A stretch of DNA of 64,000 nt from Calothrix sp. PCC 7507 (GCF_000316575.1 NC_019682.1:6373501-6437500); one strand, 5' to 3'; shown: positions 27,054 through 35,802, counted from the stretch's first letter. The notes: generated by a model not told the origin, from the sequence alone. Translations and numbers: made by a program.

Positions 27054-27452
27054 TCAAGCAGCCAAGCCGCCATCAATTTTGAGGCTCGCGCCCGTGATAA
27101 AAGCGGCTTCAGGACTGACGCTCAAGGATTGCAGCAGGCTCGGCTGGTTGGGAGTTGCATAGACCAGACGATCCTGCGCTTGAGGCGTACCGATCGCATG
27201 AAAATAAACGGCATGATTTTCCACGCTTGCCTGGGACGCTGTGCCTTGCTTCGGTTCAGGAAAATGAGCGTAGAAAAAACCGGAGCCGTCCTTAGTCCAC
27301 TTGATGCTAGTGAACCTCGCCCATTTGAACTCATCGCCCCGCTTGGTTTCGGGATAGGCGATCGCAGGTATGGTTGCTACGGAATCCGAGCAGGCAGAAA
27401 CGAAATAGGTGGCAAAGAACAGCGGGAGAGCGAGAAGGGCTGCGCGGCGCAT
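27054..27452 (-). pseudogene. prolyl oligopeptidase remnant copy 2, fused to an SDR tail
   Basis: A lipoprotein-type signal (MRRAALLALPLFFATYFVSA, then C) leads into AIAYPETKRGD, which jumps directly to EFKWARFTSIKWTKDGSGFF: about 110 codons present in copy 1 are missing. The join falls at GGCGATG, found on both sides of the missing segment in copy 1, so deletion between short direct repeats is likely. The propeller sequence then runs into [20 protein letters not shown], the C-terminus of an SDR. The frame stays open, so a hybrid peptide could be made, but no catalytic domain remains. Confidence 0.85.
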
Positions 27453-27651
27453 CGGTGTTTTTCGAGATGAGGGTCGAAACCCAAAGAAGTCGAATTCTAG
27501 TACTTCTTGTCGTGATTTTACATTTTTGATCATGTCACTTACCCATGTATGGTTTGTTGAGTGAGTGGTCAGACGAGCGATCGCACCCGCTCGACTGGAA
27601 CTTTTGATCGAACTTCTCGAATGTCAAAGTTATTTGTTTCCCTCTAATTGA

Positions 27652-28122
27652 TCAATGTTCTGGCGGTGGAGGCACTAACTCCATTCCCTGCTTCGCTGCG
27701 ACGGCAGCAATGCTATCGATGTCCAATGTGCCAGCAGCAGTGAGCTTGGACAGATCCTCAAAAAAGTTCTCGATGCCTGCGGGAACGAAAAGGGTCAGCA
27801 TCCTTGCGGGTGTGGTGCCGATATTTTTGTAAGAATGCGGAACGCCTTTGGGAGCGGTGATAAACCAACCTGCGATCGCTGTCACAGTGCGATCTCCAAT
27901 CTGAAAGGCAAAGGTTCCCTCCAGAATGTAAAACGACTCGTCTTCGCGCCGATGGAGATGTAGGGGTGGTCCGGCTTGTGGCTCGTCGATCACCTCAATT
28001 AAGGTGTAGGCACCGTCTGTATCAGCGCTGACCGCTTTGAAAGTTATCGTTTCTCCTGGCAGCACCAGGAGCGATCTGCCTTCGCCAGATGGAACGGCGA
28101 TGTTCTTCAAAATAGTTTCCAT
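27652..28122 (-). CDS. cupin-domain protein (quercetinase-like)
   Basis: 156 residues, single cupin barrel. Motif 1 is PLHLHRREDESFYILEGTF, giving the usual His, His, Glu metal ligands, and motif 2 is GVPHSYKNIGTTPARML with the fourth His. The layout matches small quercetin dioxygenase-like cupins, which bind iron or another divalent metal. AAGGAG lies seven bases before the ATG. The neighbouring SnoaL-like gene starts 30 bp upstream on the same strand, probably in one operon. Confidence 0.88.
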   Translation of the reverse strand: METILKNIAVPSGEGRSLLVLPGETITFKAVSADTDGAYTLIEVIDEPQAGPPLHLHRREDESFYILEGTFAFQIGDRTVTAIAGWFITAPKGVPHSYKNIGTTPARMLTLFVPAGIENFFEDLSKLTAAGTLDIDSIAAVAAKQGMELVPPPPEH

Positions 28123-28151
28123 GAATCATTCTCCTTAAAATGCCTAACCCT

Positions 28152-28544
28152 CTAGCCAGTTGACGACTGGTCATGAACCGGCTCCATGTATAGCCTTGCC
28201 CACGCGATGATTCCGTTACGTAGACCAGCAACGACTACACCACGTAAATTCAGTGCCGATCCGGACGTGCGCGTACCTTGCCAGTGCCATTCAGCCCAGG
28301 CGAGGTCACAGTGGATCGTCGAAGCGACCAAAGTTGCACGTAAATCTGGAACTTGGGCAAAGAGGGCAGTCCAGTTCTCCCGCACTTGGGCTGGGTTGGT
28401 GAAGGCACTCTCAGGATGTAGCGGTTGTTCGCCTTTGAAGTCGTTAGCGAAGCAGCTAACGAACGCGTCAACGTCGTGTGCGTTGATGGCATCAGACATT
28501 CGTTGAAGCACTTTTGGCATCTCATATTGGGCTTTTGCGCTCAT
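28152..28544 (-). CDS. SnoaL/NTF2-like protein, 130 aa
   Basis: From MSAKAQYEMPKVLQRMSDAI (AGGAA just upstream; an ATG at 28565 is also in frame). Residues 12-60 form the first helices with AINAHDVDAFVSCFANDFKG, then FAQVPDLRATLVASTIHCDL, AWAEWHWQGTRTSGSALNLR and a closing strand (GIIAWARLYMEPV). This is the typical polyketide-cyclase/SnoaL pattern. It appears to head a short operon with the cupin gene. Confidence 0.85.
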   Translation of the reverse strand: MSAKAQYEMPKVLQRMSDAINAHDVDAFVSCFANDFKGEQPLHPESAFTNPAQVRENWTALFAQVPDLRATLVASTIHCDLAWAEWHWQGTRTSGSALNLRGVVVAGLRNGIIAWARLYMEPVHDQSSTG

Positions 28545-28690
28545 GTTTCCTGTTGTGTTAGGCATATTTCAATCAAGGATTGTAGAAGCGTTCAAGATCG
28601 TCGATTCTCCTGGCAGCACTTGGAGCGCTTTGCCTCGTCATCTGAAACCCCTGTATACCCTAAACCTCTATGAGAAAGAGTACTGAAGAT

Positions 28691-29077
28691 TCAACTTTTC
28701 CTACAAGTTTGCCGCATCAAGATCCGATTGTTTTTATACACCTCTAAAGTTCCAGACTGCGCGTTATCCAACGTGCCATCCCACACCCAATATTCATAAT
28801 TTCTATTCCGAAACTTATACACTTGAACACCTTCTGTCGCTTGCTTAGTTCCTTTGCCCAAACTTAAATTACCGCTGGGATTGGTCGCCCGATAGAGCAG
28901 TTCACCAGAATTATAATTCTGCCAAATATTGATGTTGTAACCACCCTGACATTTTGTACTCAGGATGATGCCAGCAGTAGAATCAGCAGAAGCAGGTAAG
29001 GAAAAATTAACTAAGACACTGATTGGTAGAGCAAGGAGTAACGCGGATCTTTTCAGTAGTGTTTTCATTGTTTTCAT
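28691..29077 (-). CDS. small secreted protein, unknown function
   Basis: About 128 residues from MKTMKTLLKRSALLLALPIS; an ATG three codons later is equally possible. The signal peptide ends LPASADS. The mature part is a beta-rich domain (KCQGGYNINIWQNYNSGELL, then VQVYKFRNRNYEYWVWDGTL) ending with LMRQTCRKS; two cysteines could pair. The frame extends upstream to 29218, but that portion looks like non-secreted junk overlapping the hydrolase stop. Family not recognised; similar short proteins are frequent in Nostoc. Confidence 0.7.
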   Translation of the reverse strand: MKTMKTLLKRSALLLALPISVLVNFSLPASADSTAGIILSTKCQGGYNINIWQNYNSGELLYRATNPSGNLSLGKGTKQATEGVQVYKFRNRNYEYWVWDGTLDNAQSGTLEVYKNNRILMRQTCRKS

Positions 29078-29214
29078 TAGTGTTGTACAATCAATTTTTT
29101 GGTAACATTTGCCTGTACTGCGAACGCTTATCAAATTCCCACCTGCGCTGGTAATTTCATTAACCACGCGATTAGATGCCCACGTCACATCTGCAATTTT
29201 TCGGTCTAGTTTTT

Positions 29215-30096
29215 TCATGATGATGAGTCCTGTGATTGTCCAACATGAGTTGTCATAAAGCGACGGATATGATCTGCGATCGCATCTCCTTCCTCTTCTA
29301 AGGCAAAATGTCCGGTATCGAGTAAATGAAACTCAACGTCTTTCAAGTCGCGCTTGTAGGGATAAGCGCCTTCGGCTGGGAAGATGTCATCATTCTTACC
29401 CCAAACAATCAGAGTAGGTGGCTGATATTTGCGAAAATACTCCTGCCATTGCAGATATAATGGTGGATTGGTGCCATAGCTATACAGCAGCGCCAGCTGA
29501 ATCTCATCGTTGCCAGGGCGATCGAGGAAGAGTTGATCCATATTCCAGGTATCCGGGCTGATCGCTTCAAGATTGCGAACGCCGTGGATGTATTGCCACT
29601 TCGTTGTTTCCAGTGTGAAAAAGGATCTGAGCTTGTCAGCATTCTCAGGAGAACGGTCTTGCCAGTAGGCTTTAGCTGGGTTCCAAAATTCGCCGCGTAT
29701 ACCTTCCTCATAGGCATTCCCGTTTTGGACAATCAGCGCTTCCACTCGCTCTGGATATTTAGCTGCAATCCGATAGCCAATGGGAGCGCCATAATCCATT
29801 ACGTAGAGGCTATATTTCTTCAGATCGATCGCCGTAATAAATTTCTCCACGATTTGGGTCAAGCGATCAAACGTGTAGTCAAACTCATCTACAGTTGGCA
29901 TAGAACTGTTGCCGTAGCTCGGATAATCCGGGGCAACTAGATGGAAGCGATCGGCAAGCGCAGGCATCAGATTGCGAAACATGTGAGATGAGGTTGGAAA
30001 GCCGTGTAACAGCAGAATCGTTGGATTACTGCGAGAACCAGCTTCTCGGTAGAAGATATCTAAACCATCGATTGAGATTGTGTGAAATGTGGTCAT
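29215..30096 (-). CDS. alpha/beta hydrolase (haloalkane dehalogenase/epoxide hydrolase-like)
   Basis: 293 residues. Oxyanion-hole motif LLHGFPTSS near residue 30; the nucleophile elbow is VMDYGAP (about residue 100) with Asp in place of Ser, as in haloalkane dehalogenases and epoxide hydrolases. Acid region [18 protein letters not shown] and catalytic His in [13 protein letters not shown] (about 271). All triad residues are present, so an active hydrolase is expected; whether it acts on halides or epoxides is not clear. Upstream is a decayed dehydrogenase tail. Confidence 0.88.
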   Translation of the reverse strand: MTTFHTISIDGLDIFYREAGSRSNPTILLLHGFPTSSHMFRNLMPALADRFHLVAPDYPSYGNSSMPTVDEFDYTFDRLTQIVEKFITAIDLKKYSLYVMDYGAPIGYRIAAKYPERVEALIVQNGNAYEEGIRGEFWNPAKAYWQDRSPENADKLRSFFTLETTKWQYIHGVRNLEAISPDTWNMDQLFLDRPGNDEIQLALLYSYGTNPPLYLQWQEYFRKYQPPTLIVWGKNDDIFPAEGAYPYKRDLKDVEFHLLDTGHFALEEEGDAIADHIRRFMTTHVGQSQDSSS

Positions 30097-30105
30097 GATT
30101 TTATC

Positions 30106-30213
30106 TCATATTGCAATGTCGATTACGATTTTGCCGACCGATGTGCCTTGCTCTACCGCATTGTGGGCATCCAGTGCGGTATCCAACGTAAAATGGGTCA
30201 TTAAATTACTCAT
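30106..30213 (-). pseudogene. C-terminal remnant of a zinc-type (quinone) oxidoreductase behind a foreign start
   Basis: A 35-codon frame, MSNLMTHF..., reads LDTALDAHNAVEQGTSVGKI then VIDIAI. This is the C-terminal helix-strand of medium-chain NADPH:quinone oxidoreductases (usual ending GKIVIDI or GKVVL). The first codons probably belong to another gene, because the start codon stands just below regulatory copy A (30300-30770), much as the gene at 47427 stands below copy B. The body of the oxidoreductase is deleted. Confidence 0.7.
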
Positions 30214-30299
30214 GTTAATTAATTGTTTGCGTAATCAGGAGCCGTCAAAAAATAATTTTTACGCTTGTTGATATCTATGAAGTTTACTGAGGAGCATCT

Positions 30300-30770
30300 C
30301 TAATCCAATGAATGTGTCAGCTTGAGTTTCTTTTACTGCACATTTAATAGTTACAAATTTCTCGCAATATAACCTCTACCTTTTGAAGGTTCTAATAGAA
30401 GTTATACAATTCACACACTATTTAAACCTTTTTTAAAATATCATTGCTTTTAAAAACAATTTATCCTTGCTCCTCGCAGTAATACTTTCACTACTAGATT
30501 TATGCAATTATATTGCAGTCTTCTATCGCAATTAGAAACTGTAATTAAAACGTATTTTAACTAAGTTATACCAATTCTGTATGAAGATGCATAGAAAGAA
30601 CCCCTCCCAACCTCCCCGATACTTTGGGGAGGTTGGGAGGGGTCAAAACAATGTGCAGCTTCACAGAAAATTGGTATTATTACAAATAGCTGCAAGTTTC
30701 ATCCTTTAGGAGTAGTAATTAAACTCATGCTTTATTGAAAATAAATACTTGTCAATTTCGCAAAAATCAT
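30300..30770. promoter_or_regulatory. duplicated non-coding sequence, copy A (interrupted by a MITE)
   Basis: It aligns over its length with 47497-47835. Shared blocks in order: GAGTTT, TTTAAT..TTACAAATTT, ATAACCTCTACCTTT, ACACTATTTAAACC, ATTGCAGT, GAACGTATTTTAACT-like, GTAATTAAA, TCAATTTCGCAAA. Spacing from GAGTTT to CGTATTTTAAC is 228 bp here and 226 bp in copy B. In both places a minus-strand gene starts just beyond the left end, so an upstream regulatory role or a long 5' leader on the minus strand is inferred. Confidence 0.6.
30566..30679. repeat. MITE with TATACCAATT ends, copy 2
   Basis: The ends TTATACCAATTCTGTATGAA and TTCACAGAAAATTGGTATTA are inverted repeats matching the element at 10620-10739. 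The core here is a palindrome, CCCCTCCCAACCTCCCC...GGGGAGGTTGGGAGGGG, unrelated to the core of copy 1. The corresponding point in copy B of the host sequence (47738-47745) lacks the element. Confidence 0.75.
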
Positions 30771-30901
30771 CGTAATCGATCGCGGGGCGATCGCTTTTAC
30801 TGGCAATTCTGAAGGCTCTTGCGTCTGTAGATCCAAAAACCTTTAGTGAAGCAGTTAGTAACAAAAACAGCAAAACTGCTTGAATATTCTCTTAAAATAT
30901 C

Positions 30902-31084
30902 ATGAAAACGGCAAGAAATAACCCACTAGATATACGCCACATTAGTCTGAAAGTAACAGAGTTAATTAAGCAATACGCTGTTGTAAATAACTGTACGCAG
31001 GATGAAATGCTAGAGCGTATTGTTTTGGAGTGGAACAGCCAACAAAGCGAGAGCGAACGACCATCAGGAGACGAAGATGAATAG
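30902..31084 (+). CDS. small protein with ribbon-helix-helix-like pattern, 60 aa
   Basis: MKTARNNPLDIRHISLKVTE begins a strand (IRHISLKV) followed by two helices (TELIKQYAVVNN and TQDEMLERIVLEW) and an acidic tail. This is the size and order of Arc/CopG-type DNA-binding antitoxins, but no toxin gene follows; a strong hairpin does. It is the only plus-strand gene between the two minus-strand blocks. Function is inferred from pattern only. Confidence 0.5.
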   Translation: MKTARNNPLDIRHISLKVTELIKQYAVVNNCTQDEMLERIVLEWNSQQSESERPSGDEDE

Positions 31085-31111
31085 CTTTTTTGTACAAGCC
31101 CTTGACGTAAT

Positions 31112-31140
31112 CTGACTTTTCACGGGATGTGAAAAGTCAG
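31112..31140. terminator. strong hairpin after the small plus-strand gene
   Basis: CTGACTTTTCAC and GTGAAAAGTCAG form a perfect 12-bp stem with a five-base loop, 28 bases past the stop at 31084. No long T-run follows on the plus strand. Confidence 0.6.
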
Positions 31141-31246
31141 GTTCGCTTTTCGCGTCTCGTAGAGAACCTCATTTTGAATTTTGAATCCCGGCGGTACTAG
31201 TACAGTATGGCGGAAATAAACCACCCATTTGAAATGTCTAGAACCC

Positions 31247-31336
31247 TTACGCAATCAGAATTACGAATTACGAATTACGTTAGCGCAGCGTTAGCGACGC
31301 AGGAGCGTCATTACGAATTCCGCCTTGCGGTACTAC
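31247..31336. repeat. AATTACG tandem and GTTAGCGCAGCG mini-repeats downstream of mgtA
   Basis: AATTACGAATTACGAATTACG is followed by TTAGCGCAGCGTTAGCGACG and CAGGAGCGTCATTACGAATT; short iterated motifs of the Nostoc type with no coding sense. Confidence 0.5.
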
Positions 31337-31340
31337 GTTC

Positions 31341-34004
31341 TTAGGTATATCCATATTTCTTGATGAACCAAGTTTTCACAAATTGAGTCAATATACAATA
31401 GCAAGTTAGGATTACAGCTAACCAAAGAAAATAAACGGCTGGCAAAGGAACAAACCCTAAACTAGCCCCAATTGGAGAAAATGGCAGATACATTCCGACT
31501 CCCATCACAGTAGCGGTAATCAACAGCATGGGCAAAGAAGCCCGACTCTGGAAAAAAGGAATCTTAGCCGTGCGAATGACATGGACAATCAGCGTTTGAG
31601 TCATCAGACTTTCCACAAACCAACCTGTTTGGAACAAAGCTTGATTGTCTACAGAATTTGCCCCAAATACAAACCACATCAGGGCATAGGTGGAATAGTC
31701 GAAAATGGAGCTAATCGGCCCGATGAAGATCATAAATCGCCGAATATTGTCGATTTTCCATTTCGGCGGCTTGATCAAGTCTTCTCGATCGACATCATCA
31801 AAGGGGATGCCCGTTTGCGAAAAGTCGTAGAGGAGATTATTTATTAATATCTGCACTGGCTGCATCGGTAAAAATGGCAGAATCGCACTCGCGCCCAAGA
31901 CGCTAAACATATTCCCAAAGTTAGAGCTAGTGCCCATTCTGATATATTTGATGATATTGGCAAAAGTCTTGCGACCTTCGATTACCCCAGATTCCAGTAT
32001 TAACAAATTTTTTTCTAACAAAATAATGTCTGCCGACTCTTTAGCAATATCGACTGCCGTATCAACTGAGATGCCCACATCTGCCTCCCGCAAAGCGGCT
32101 GCATCATTGATCCCATCTCCCATGTATCCTACAATATTGCCTTTTTTTCGCAGCACCTGAATAACTTTAGCTTTTTGAGTGGGAGAGAATTTAGCAAAAA
32201 TAGTTGTGGTTGCAGCAGATAAAGCTAATTCATCATCTGATAGAGATTCAATATCGCTACCTAATAAAACGTTTTGGACAGGTAAGCCAACATCTTTGCA
32301 GATTTTACGAGTAATGATTTCATTATCCCCGGTGATAATTTTTATATCAACTCCATTGTGCTTGAGGGCTTTAATCGCTTGGGCTGCGGAATCTTTGGGT
32401 GGATCGAGAAACGCAATGTTACCCAACAGAACCAAATTACTCTCATCGGTAATGGAATAATGCAATTGATCGGTTGGCATCACTTTGTATGCCACCGCAA
32501 CTACCCGTAACCCTTCAGAGTTTAGTTTTTGTTGTAAATCGGCAACCTTGATATGGACTGACTGATCCATTGGCAAAACCTTGTCATCAACTTTGAGTTG
32601 GGTGCAGACTTTTAGGACTTCTTCAACTGCACCTTTGCAAATTAGGATATGCTGTTTTCCCATTTCTTCGACAACGACAGACATCCGACGACGCACAAAA
32701 TCAAAGGGAATTTCATCAAATTTCTGGTAGTTTTTCTCAATGTCTAAAGATGCAAGTTCTTGATTGTGATCGAGAACGGCAACATCCAATAAGTTCTTTA
32801 AGCCAGTCTGGTAAAAGCTATTGAGATAGGCATATTTGAGAACATCTGTACTTTCTTGACCGTAGGGATCTAAGTGCCTCTGCAAGACGATTTTATCTTG
32901 AGTTAGAGTGCCTGTTTTGTCAGTACAGAGAATATTCATCGAGCCAAAGTCTTGAATAGCATCAATATTTTTGACAATCACCTTTTTGTTAGACATGGTA
33001 ATTGCCCCCTTGGCCAAATTTGCCGTGACAATTACAGGTAACATTTCTGGAGCCAGCCCCACAGCCACAGATAAAGCGAATGTAAATGCCTCGATCCAAT
33101 TGCCTTTAACCACTCCATTGATCACAAAGACTAGTGGAGCCATGATCGTCATAAAGCGCAACAGCAGCATGGTTACGCCATTCACACCTTTGTCAAAACT
33201 CGTTCGGGCTTTGCGTCCACTAACGGTTTTGGCCAGTGATGCTAGATAAGTATGACTACCCGTTTCGGCGACAACGGCTGTTCCAGAACCACTGACTACG
33301 GTAGTGCCCATGAAACAGAGATTAACTAGCTCCAGTGGGTTTTTCTCATTGCGATCTGGGAGTTCTGGGTGTTTTTCAGTGGGTAGAGACTCCCCGGTGA
33401 GGGTTGACTGACTGAGGAATAAATCTTTGGTAGCAATCAGCCTGACATCGGCTGGAATCATATCTCCGGCTGAAAGAAAGATGACATCACCAGGCACCAG
33501 CAACTTTACGGCAATTTCCTTTCCTGCTGTTATTCCCTTCTCTTTTTTCAGTGCGGCACTCTTGCGACTCACCGTTGCCGTTGCGCTCACCATTTCCCGC
33601 AGCTTTTCGGCGGCTTTGTTCGACTGAAATTCTTGTGAAAAGCGCAACAACCCACCGAAAATCACCATCGAAAAAATGATCAAGGCGGCTGTTGGACTCC
33701 CAGTTAACAGTGAAATTGTCGCCAGAACAATAAGTAAAAGCGAGAGGGGATTAGTCACCGTTTTCAGCAGTTGGATATACCACGCGATCGCTTTTTCACG
33801 GGCGATCTCATTCAGCCCGGATTTTCCTAATCTCTGCTTGGCTTCAGTCTCAGTCAGCCCTTCCAGAGAAGTGTCAAATAAGTGCAGAACTCCATCTACA
33901 TCATGTTGAGCGATATCGATAAGCGCGTTGGATGAGTCTATAGACTGGCTAGATCCCGTTTTAGGCTTTTTGGATGAATTGGGAGACTGGCTTAACGTCT
34001 TCAT
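31341..34004 (-). CDS. mgtA: magnesium-translocating P-type ATPase (MgtA/MgtB)
   Basis: 887 residues, the normal length for type IIIB P-ATPases. The TGES actuator loop (LTGESLPTEKHPE), phosphorylation motif DKTGTLT (Asp near residue 362), nucleotide-binding KGAVEEVL, TGDNEIITRKI and hinge MGDGINDAAALREADVGISV are intact. Ten helices are expected: the membrane segment ANLAKGAITM precedes the phosphorylation domain and six helices follow it, including the NNLLYDFSQTGIPFD motif characteristic of MgtA. It would import Mg2+ with ATP. The gene lies 149 bp after cbpM on the same strand, an unusual partner that suggests a stress-linked operon. Confidence 0.95.
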   Translation of the reverse strand: MKTLSQSPNSSKKPKTGSSQSIDSSNALIDIAQHDVDGVLHLFDTSLEGLTETEAKQRLGKSGLNEIAREKAIAWYIQLLKTVTNPLSLLLIVLATISLLTGSPTAALIIFSMVIFGGLLRFSQEFQSNKAAEKLREMVSATATVSRKSAALKKEKGITAGKEIAVKLLVPGDVIFLSAGDMIPADVRLIATKDLFLSQSTLTGESLPTEKHPELPDRNEKNPLELVNLCFMGTTVVSGSGTAVVAETGSHTYLASLAKTVSGRKARTSFDKGVNGVTMLLLRFMTIMAPLVFVINGVVKGNWIEAFTFALSVAVGLAPEMLPVIVTANLAKGAITMSNKKVIVKNIDAIQDFGSMNILCTDKTGTLTQDKIVLQRHLDPYGQESTDVLKYAYLNSFYQTGLKNLLDVAVLDHNQELASLDIEKNYQKFDEIPFDFVRRRMSVVVEEMGKQHILICKGAVEEVLKVCTQLKVDDKVLPMDQSVHIKVADLQQKLNSEGLRVVAVAYKVMPTDQLHYSITDESNLVLLGNIAFLDPPKDSAAQAIKALKHNGVDIKIITGDNEIITRKICKDVGLPVQNVLLGSDIESLSDDELALSAATTTIFAKFSPTQKAKVIQVLRKKGNIVGYMGDGINDAAALREADVGISVDTAVDIAKESADIILLEKNLLILESGVIEGRKTFANIIKYIRMGTSSNFGNMFSVLGASAILPFLPMQPVQILINNLLYDFSQTGIPFDDVDREDLIKPPKWKIDNIRRFMIFIGPISSIFDYSTYALMWFVFGANSVDNQALFQTGWFVESLMTQTLIVHVIRTAKIPFFQSRASLPMLLITATVMGVGMYLPFSPIGASLGFVPLPAVYFLWLAVILTCYCILTQFVKTWFIKKYGYT

Positions 34005-34153
34005 AAGGTAAGCTCCAAAACGTGGAGAGTTGGGGATTCATCGGTTTGGTTTGCGGCAAATCTTTTTGCTGCCTAACGCGACTCGGCAAAGTGCTGTCGG
34101 ATCTTCGCTGCGCTCATGATCTAACGCGGGCTTTGACTGTTGCTTCAGATTGC

Positions 34154-34465
34154 TCATAACGAGTTAGAGGGATGCGACTGATACAGCTTTAGCTGTGCCC
34201 GTAATTGGGCAATTTCAGTCGTCATATCTAGCACCATTGCCGCTCCGACTAAGTTTAGCCCCAAATCTCGACGCAAGCGTTGAATCTGAGCAATCCGCGC
34301 AATCTCGCGGGAATGCAGCAAATCACCGATGGGTTCGATTACGCCTAACTCAACGTAAAACTTCACCAGCGTAATCGAAGTCTTAGTGAGCAATGCAGCA
34401 TATTCAAAGCTGTAAAGTTGCTCACCTTCGAGTGAAACCACGGTTTTTGAAAGGCTGAAAGTCAT
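34154..34465 (-). CDS. cbpM: chaperone modulator CbpM
   Basis: 103 residues with a MerR-like helix-turn-helix pattern (YSFEYAALLTKTSITLVKFY, then VELGVIEPIG) followed by a helix with RREIARIAQIQRLRRDLGLN-like sequence and a C-terminal helix. CbpM binds and inhibits the J-domain of CbpA in E. coli. The gene stands 276 bp after the CbpA-like gene, separated by repeats, on the same strand; gene pairing strongly supports the call. Confidence 0.88.
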   Translation of the reverse strand: MTFSLSKTVVSLEGEQLYSFEYAALLTKTSITLVKFYVELGVIEPIGDLLHSREIARIAQIQRLRRDLGLNLVGAAMVLDMTTEIAQLRAQLKLYQSHPSNSL

Positions 34466-34741
34466 ACGATTTTAGATTTTAGATTTTAGATTTTGGATTG
34501 ACCCCAGAGATAAATTTAGGGGCTTAAGAATTTTAGATTTCGACTACGCTCAGTCGAACGATTTTGGATTTTCGATTTATTCTACAGATAAATCTGCTTG
34601 CTCTCTACTAAACCTCGTCCATTTTGAAACTTTGAGTAGTGCGGGCATCTTGCCCGCTACTACAATATGGAAGCAAGATGCTCCCACTACTTTTAAAACT
34701 ATGATTCTCAAAATAGATGTGATTTACTAAGGAAATATTGG
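34466..34741. repeat. repeat-filled spacer between cbpA and cbpM
   Basis: Tandem TAGATTTTAGATTTTAGAT (34471-34495) is followed by TCGACTACGCTCAGTCGA and, at 34636-34663, the hairpin GTAGTGCGGGC...GCCCGCTACTAC. These have no coding content. Confidence 0.55.
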
Positions 34742-35683
34742 TCATAATTTAATCTCCTCTAATTGGGTACGTGGGTTAAAGCTAGTATTTGCCTGGATTT
34801 TTTCGTAGTATTCTTGCTCGATCGCACTCAGGTCTTGCGGGGTGACAATCTGAAGTTTGGCAAATAAATCACCTCGTCCCCCTTTGGGCAATGTCCAGCC
34901 TTTGCCGCGCAGTCTCAGCGATTGCCCCGATCGCACCCCTTTGGGAACTTTCATCGTCACGCTACCATCGGGGGTGGGTACGCTGATTTCTGCCCCTAAA
35001 ACCGCTTCATCGGGGCGAATTGGAATGTCACAAACAAGGTTATCGCCCTCAAATCGATAGAAGGGATGGGTTAAAACTTCGATAGTTAGATATAAATCGC
35101 CACGCTGTTGAGAGAATGGACTAGGACGACCTTTACCCTTGAGCCGAATTCGACTGCCTGGTTTTGCACCTGCGGGAATACGGACGTTGATTGTTTCCTC
35201 GTCGAGTTGTAAACGCTTTTGAACACCGTGAAATGCTTCAGAAAATGTGAGTCCGATCGCAGCTTCAGTATCCGGTGCAGGAGCTTGAGAACGAAATCCC
35301 CCATTAAAATCATCAAAGCCACCAGTGGAGGTTTTACGTCTCGATCGACCCAGCAAATCGTTGATAAACGAATCAAAGTCACCGTACTGATCGAAGTCGG
35401 TTGTACCAACATTAGTGGAACTGGGTGGTGCTTCAGTGTAACCAGGGTTATTCCAGTGCTGACCAAAGCGATCGTACTTCTGCCGCTTCTCTGGATCGGA
35501 GAGTACTTCATTCGCTTCGTTTAGTTCTTTGAACTTTGTTCCTGCGTCATTGTCTCCAGGATTGAGGTCAGGATGATATTTGCGGGCAAGCTTGCGGTAA
35601 GTCCGTTTGATTTCTTCAGGGGTTGCAGTTTTGCTTACTCCCAAAATGGCATAGTAGTCTTTAAAGTCTGTTGTAGTTGACAT
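34742..35683 (-). CDS. cbpA: CbpA-type J-domain protein (DnaJ without zinc finger)
   Basis: 313 residues. N-terminal J-domain (about 8-75) with the HPD motif (RKYHPDLNPGD) and QKYDRFG. There is a Gly/Ser-rich linker (about 90-140), then two beta-sandwich substrate-binding domains (VRIPAGAKPGSRIRLKGKG, and PKGVRSGQSLRLRGKGWTLP). It lacks the CxxCxGxG zinc motifs of true DnaJ, matching CbpA. It delivers substrates to DnaK. Its modulator CbpM and the Mg2+ pump follow. Likely stress-induced, though no clear promoter element is seen. Confidence 0.92.
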   Translation of the reverse strand: MSTTTDFKDYYAILGVSKTATPEEIKRTYRKLARKYHPDLNPGDNDAGTKFKELNEANEVLSDPEKRQKYDRFGQHWNNPGYTEAPPSSTNVGTTDFDQYGDFDSFINDLLGRSRRKTSTGGFDDFNGGFRSQAPAPDTEAAIGLTFSEAFHGVQKRLQLDEETINVRIPAGAKPGSRIRLKGKGRPSPFSQQRGDLYLTIEVLTHPFYRFEGDNLVCDIPIRPDEAVLGAEISVPTPDGSVTMKVPKGVRSGQSLRLRGKGWTLPKGGRGDLFAKLQIVTPQDLSAIEQEYYEKIQANTSFNPRTQLEEIKL

Positions 35684-35802
35684 CAGTTACCTCTTGTTCG
35701 CGTAGCGGCAATTTAGGAGAATTGCAGGTTTTTTGCGGTGGGTGTATTTTCAGTTAGAGATAAGTTCCAATTCAATCATGCTAACAATTGCTCTCACGAA
35801 GT

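Larger units (their letters stand above)
30214..30901. other. gene-free region containing copy A of a duplicated sequence and a MITE
   Basis: Contains the roughly 350-bp sequence (30300-30770, without the MITE) also found at 47497-47835, and a MITE at 30566-30679. 30771-30901 is upstream of the next small gene and includes a GATCGCGGGGCGATCGC stretch. No gene is visible. Confidence 0.7.

Noticed and set aside
31581-33909. Plus-strand open frames within mgtA
   Set aside because: They overlap an intact P-type ATPase and have no recognisable motifs.
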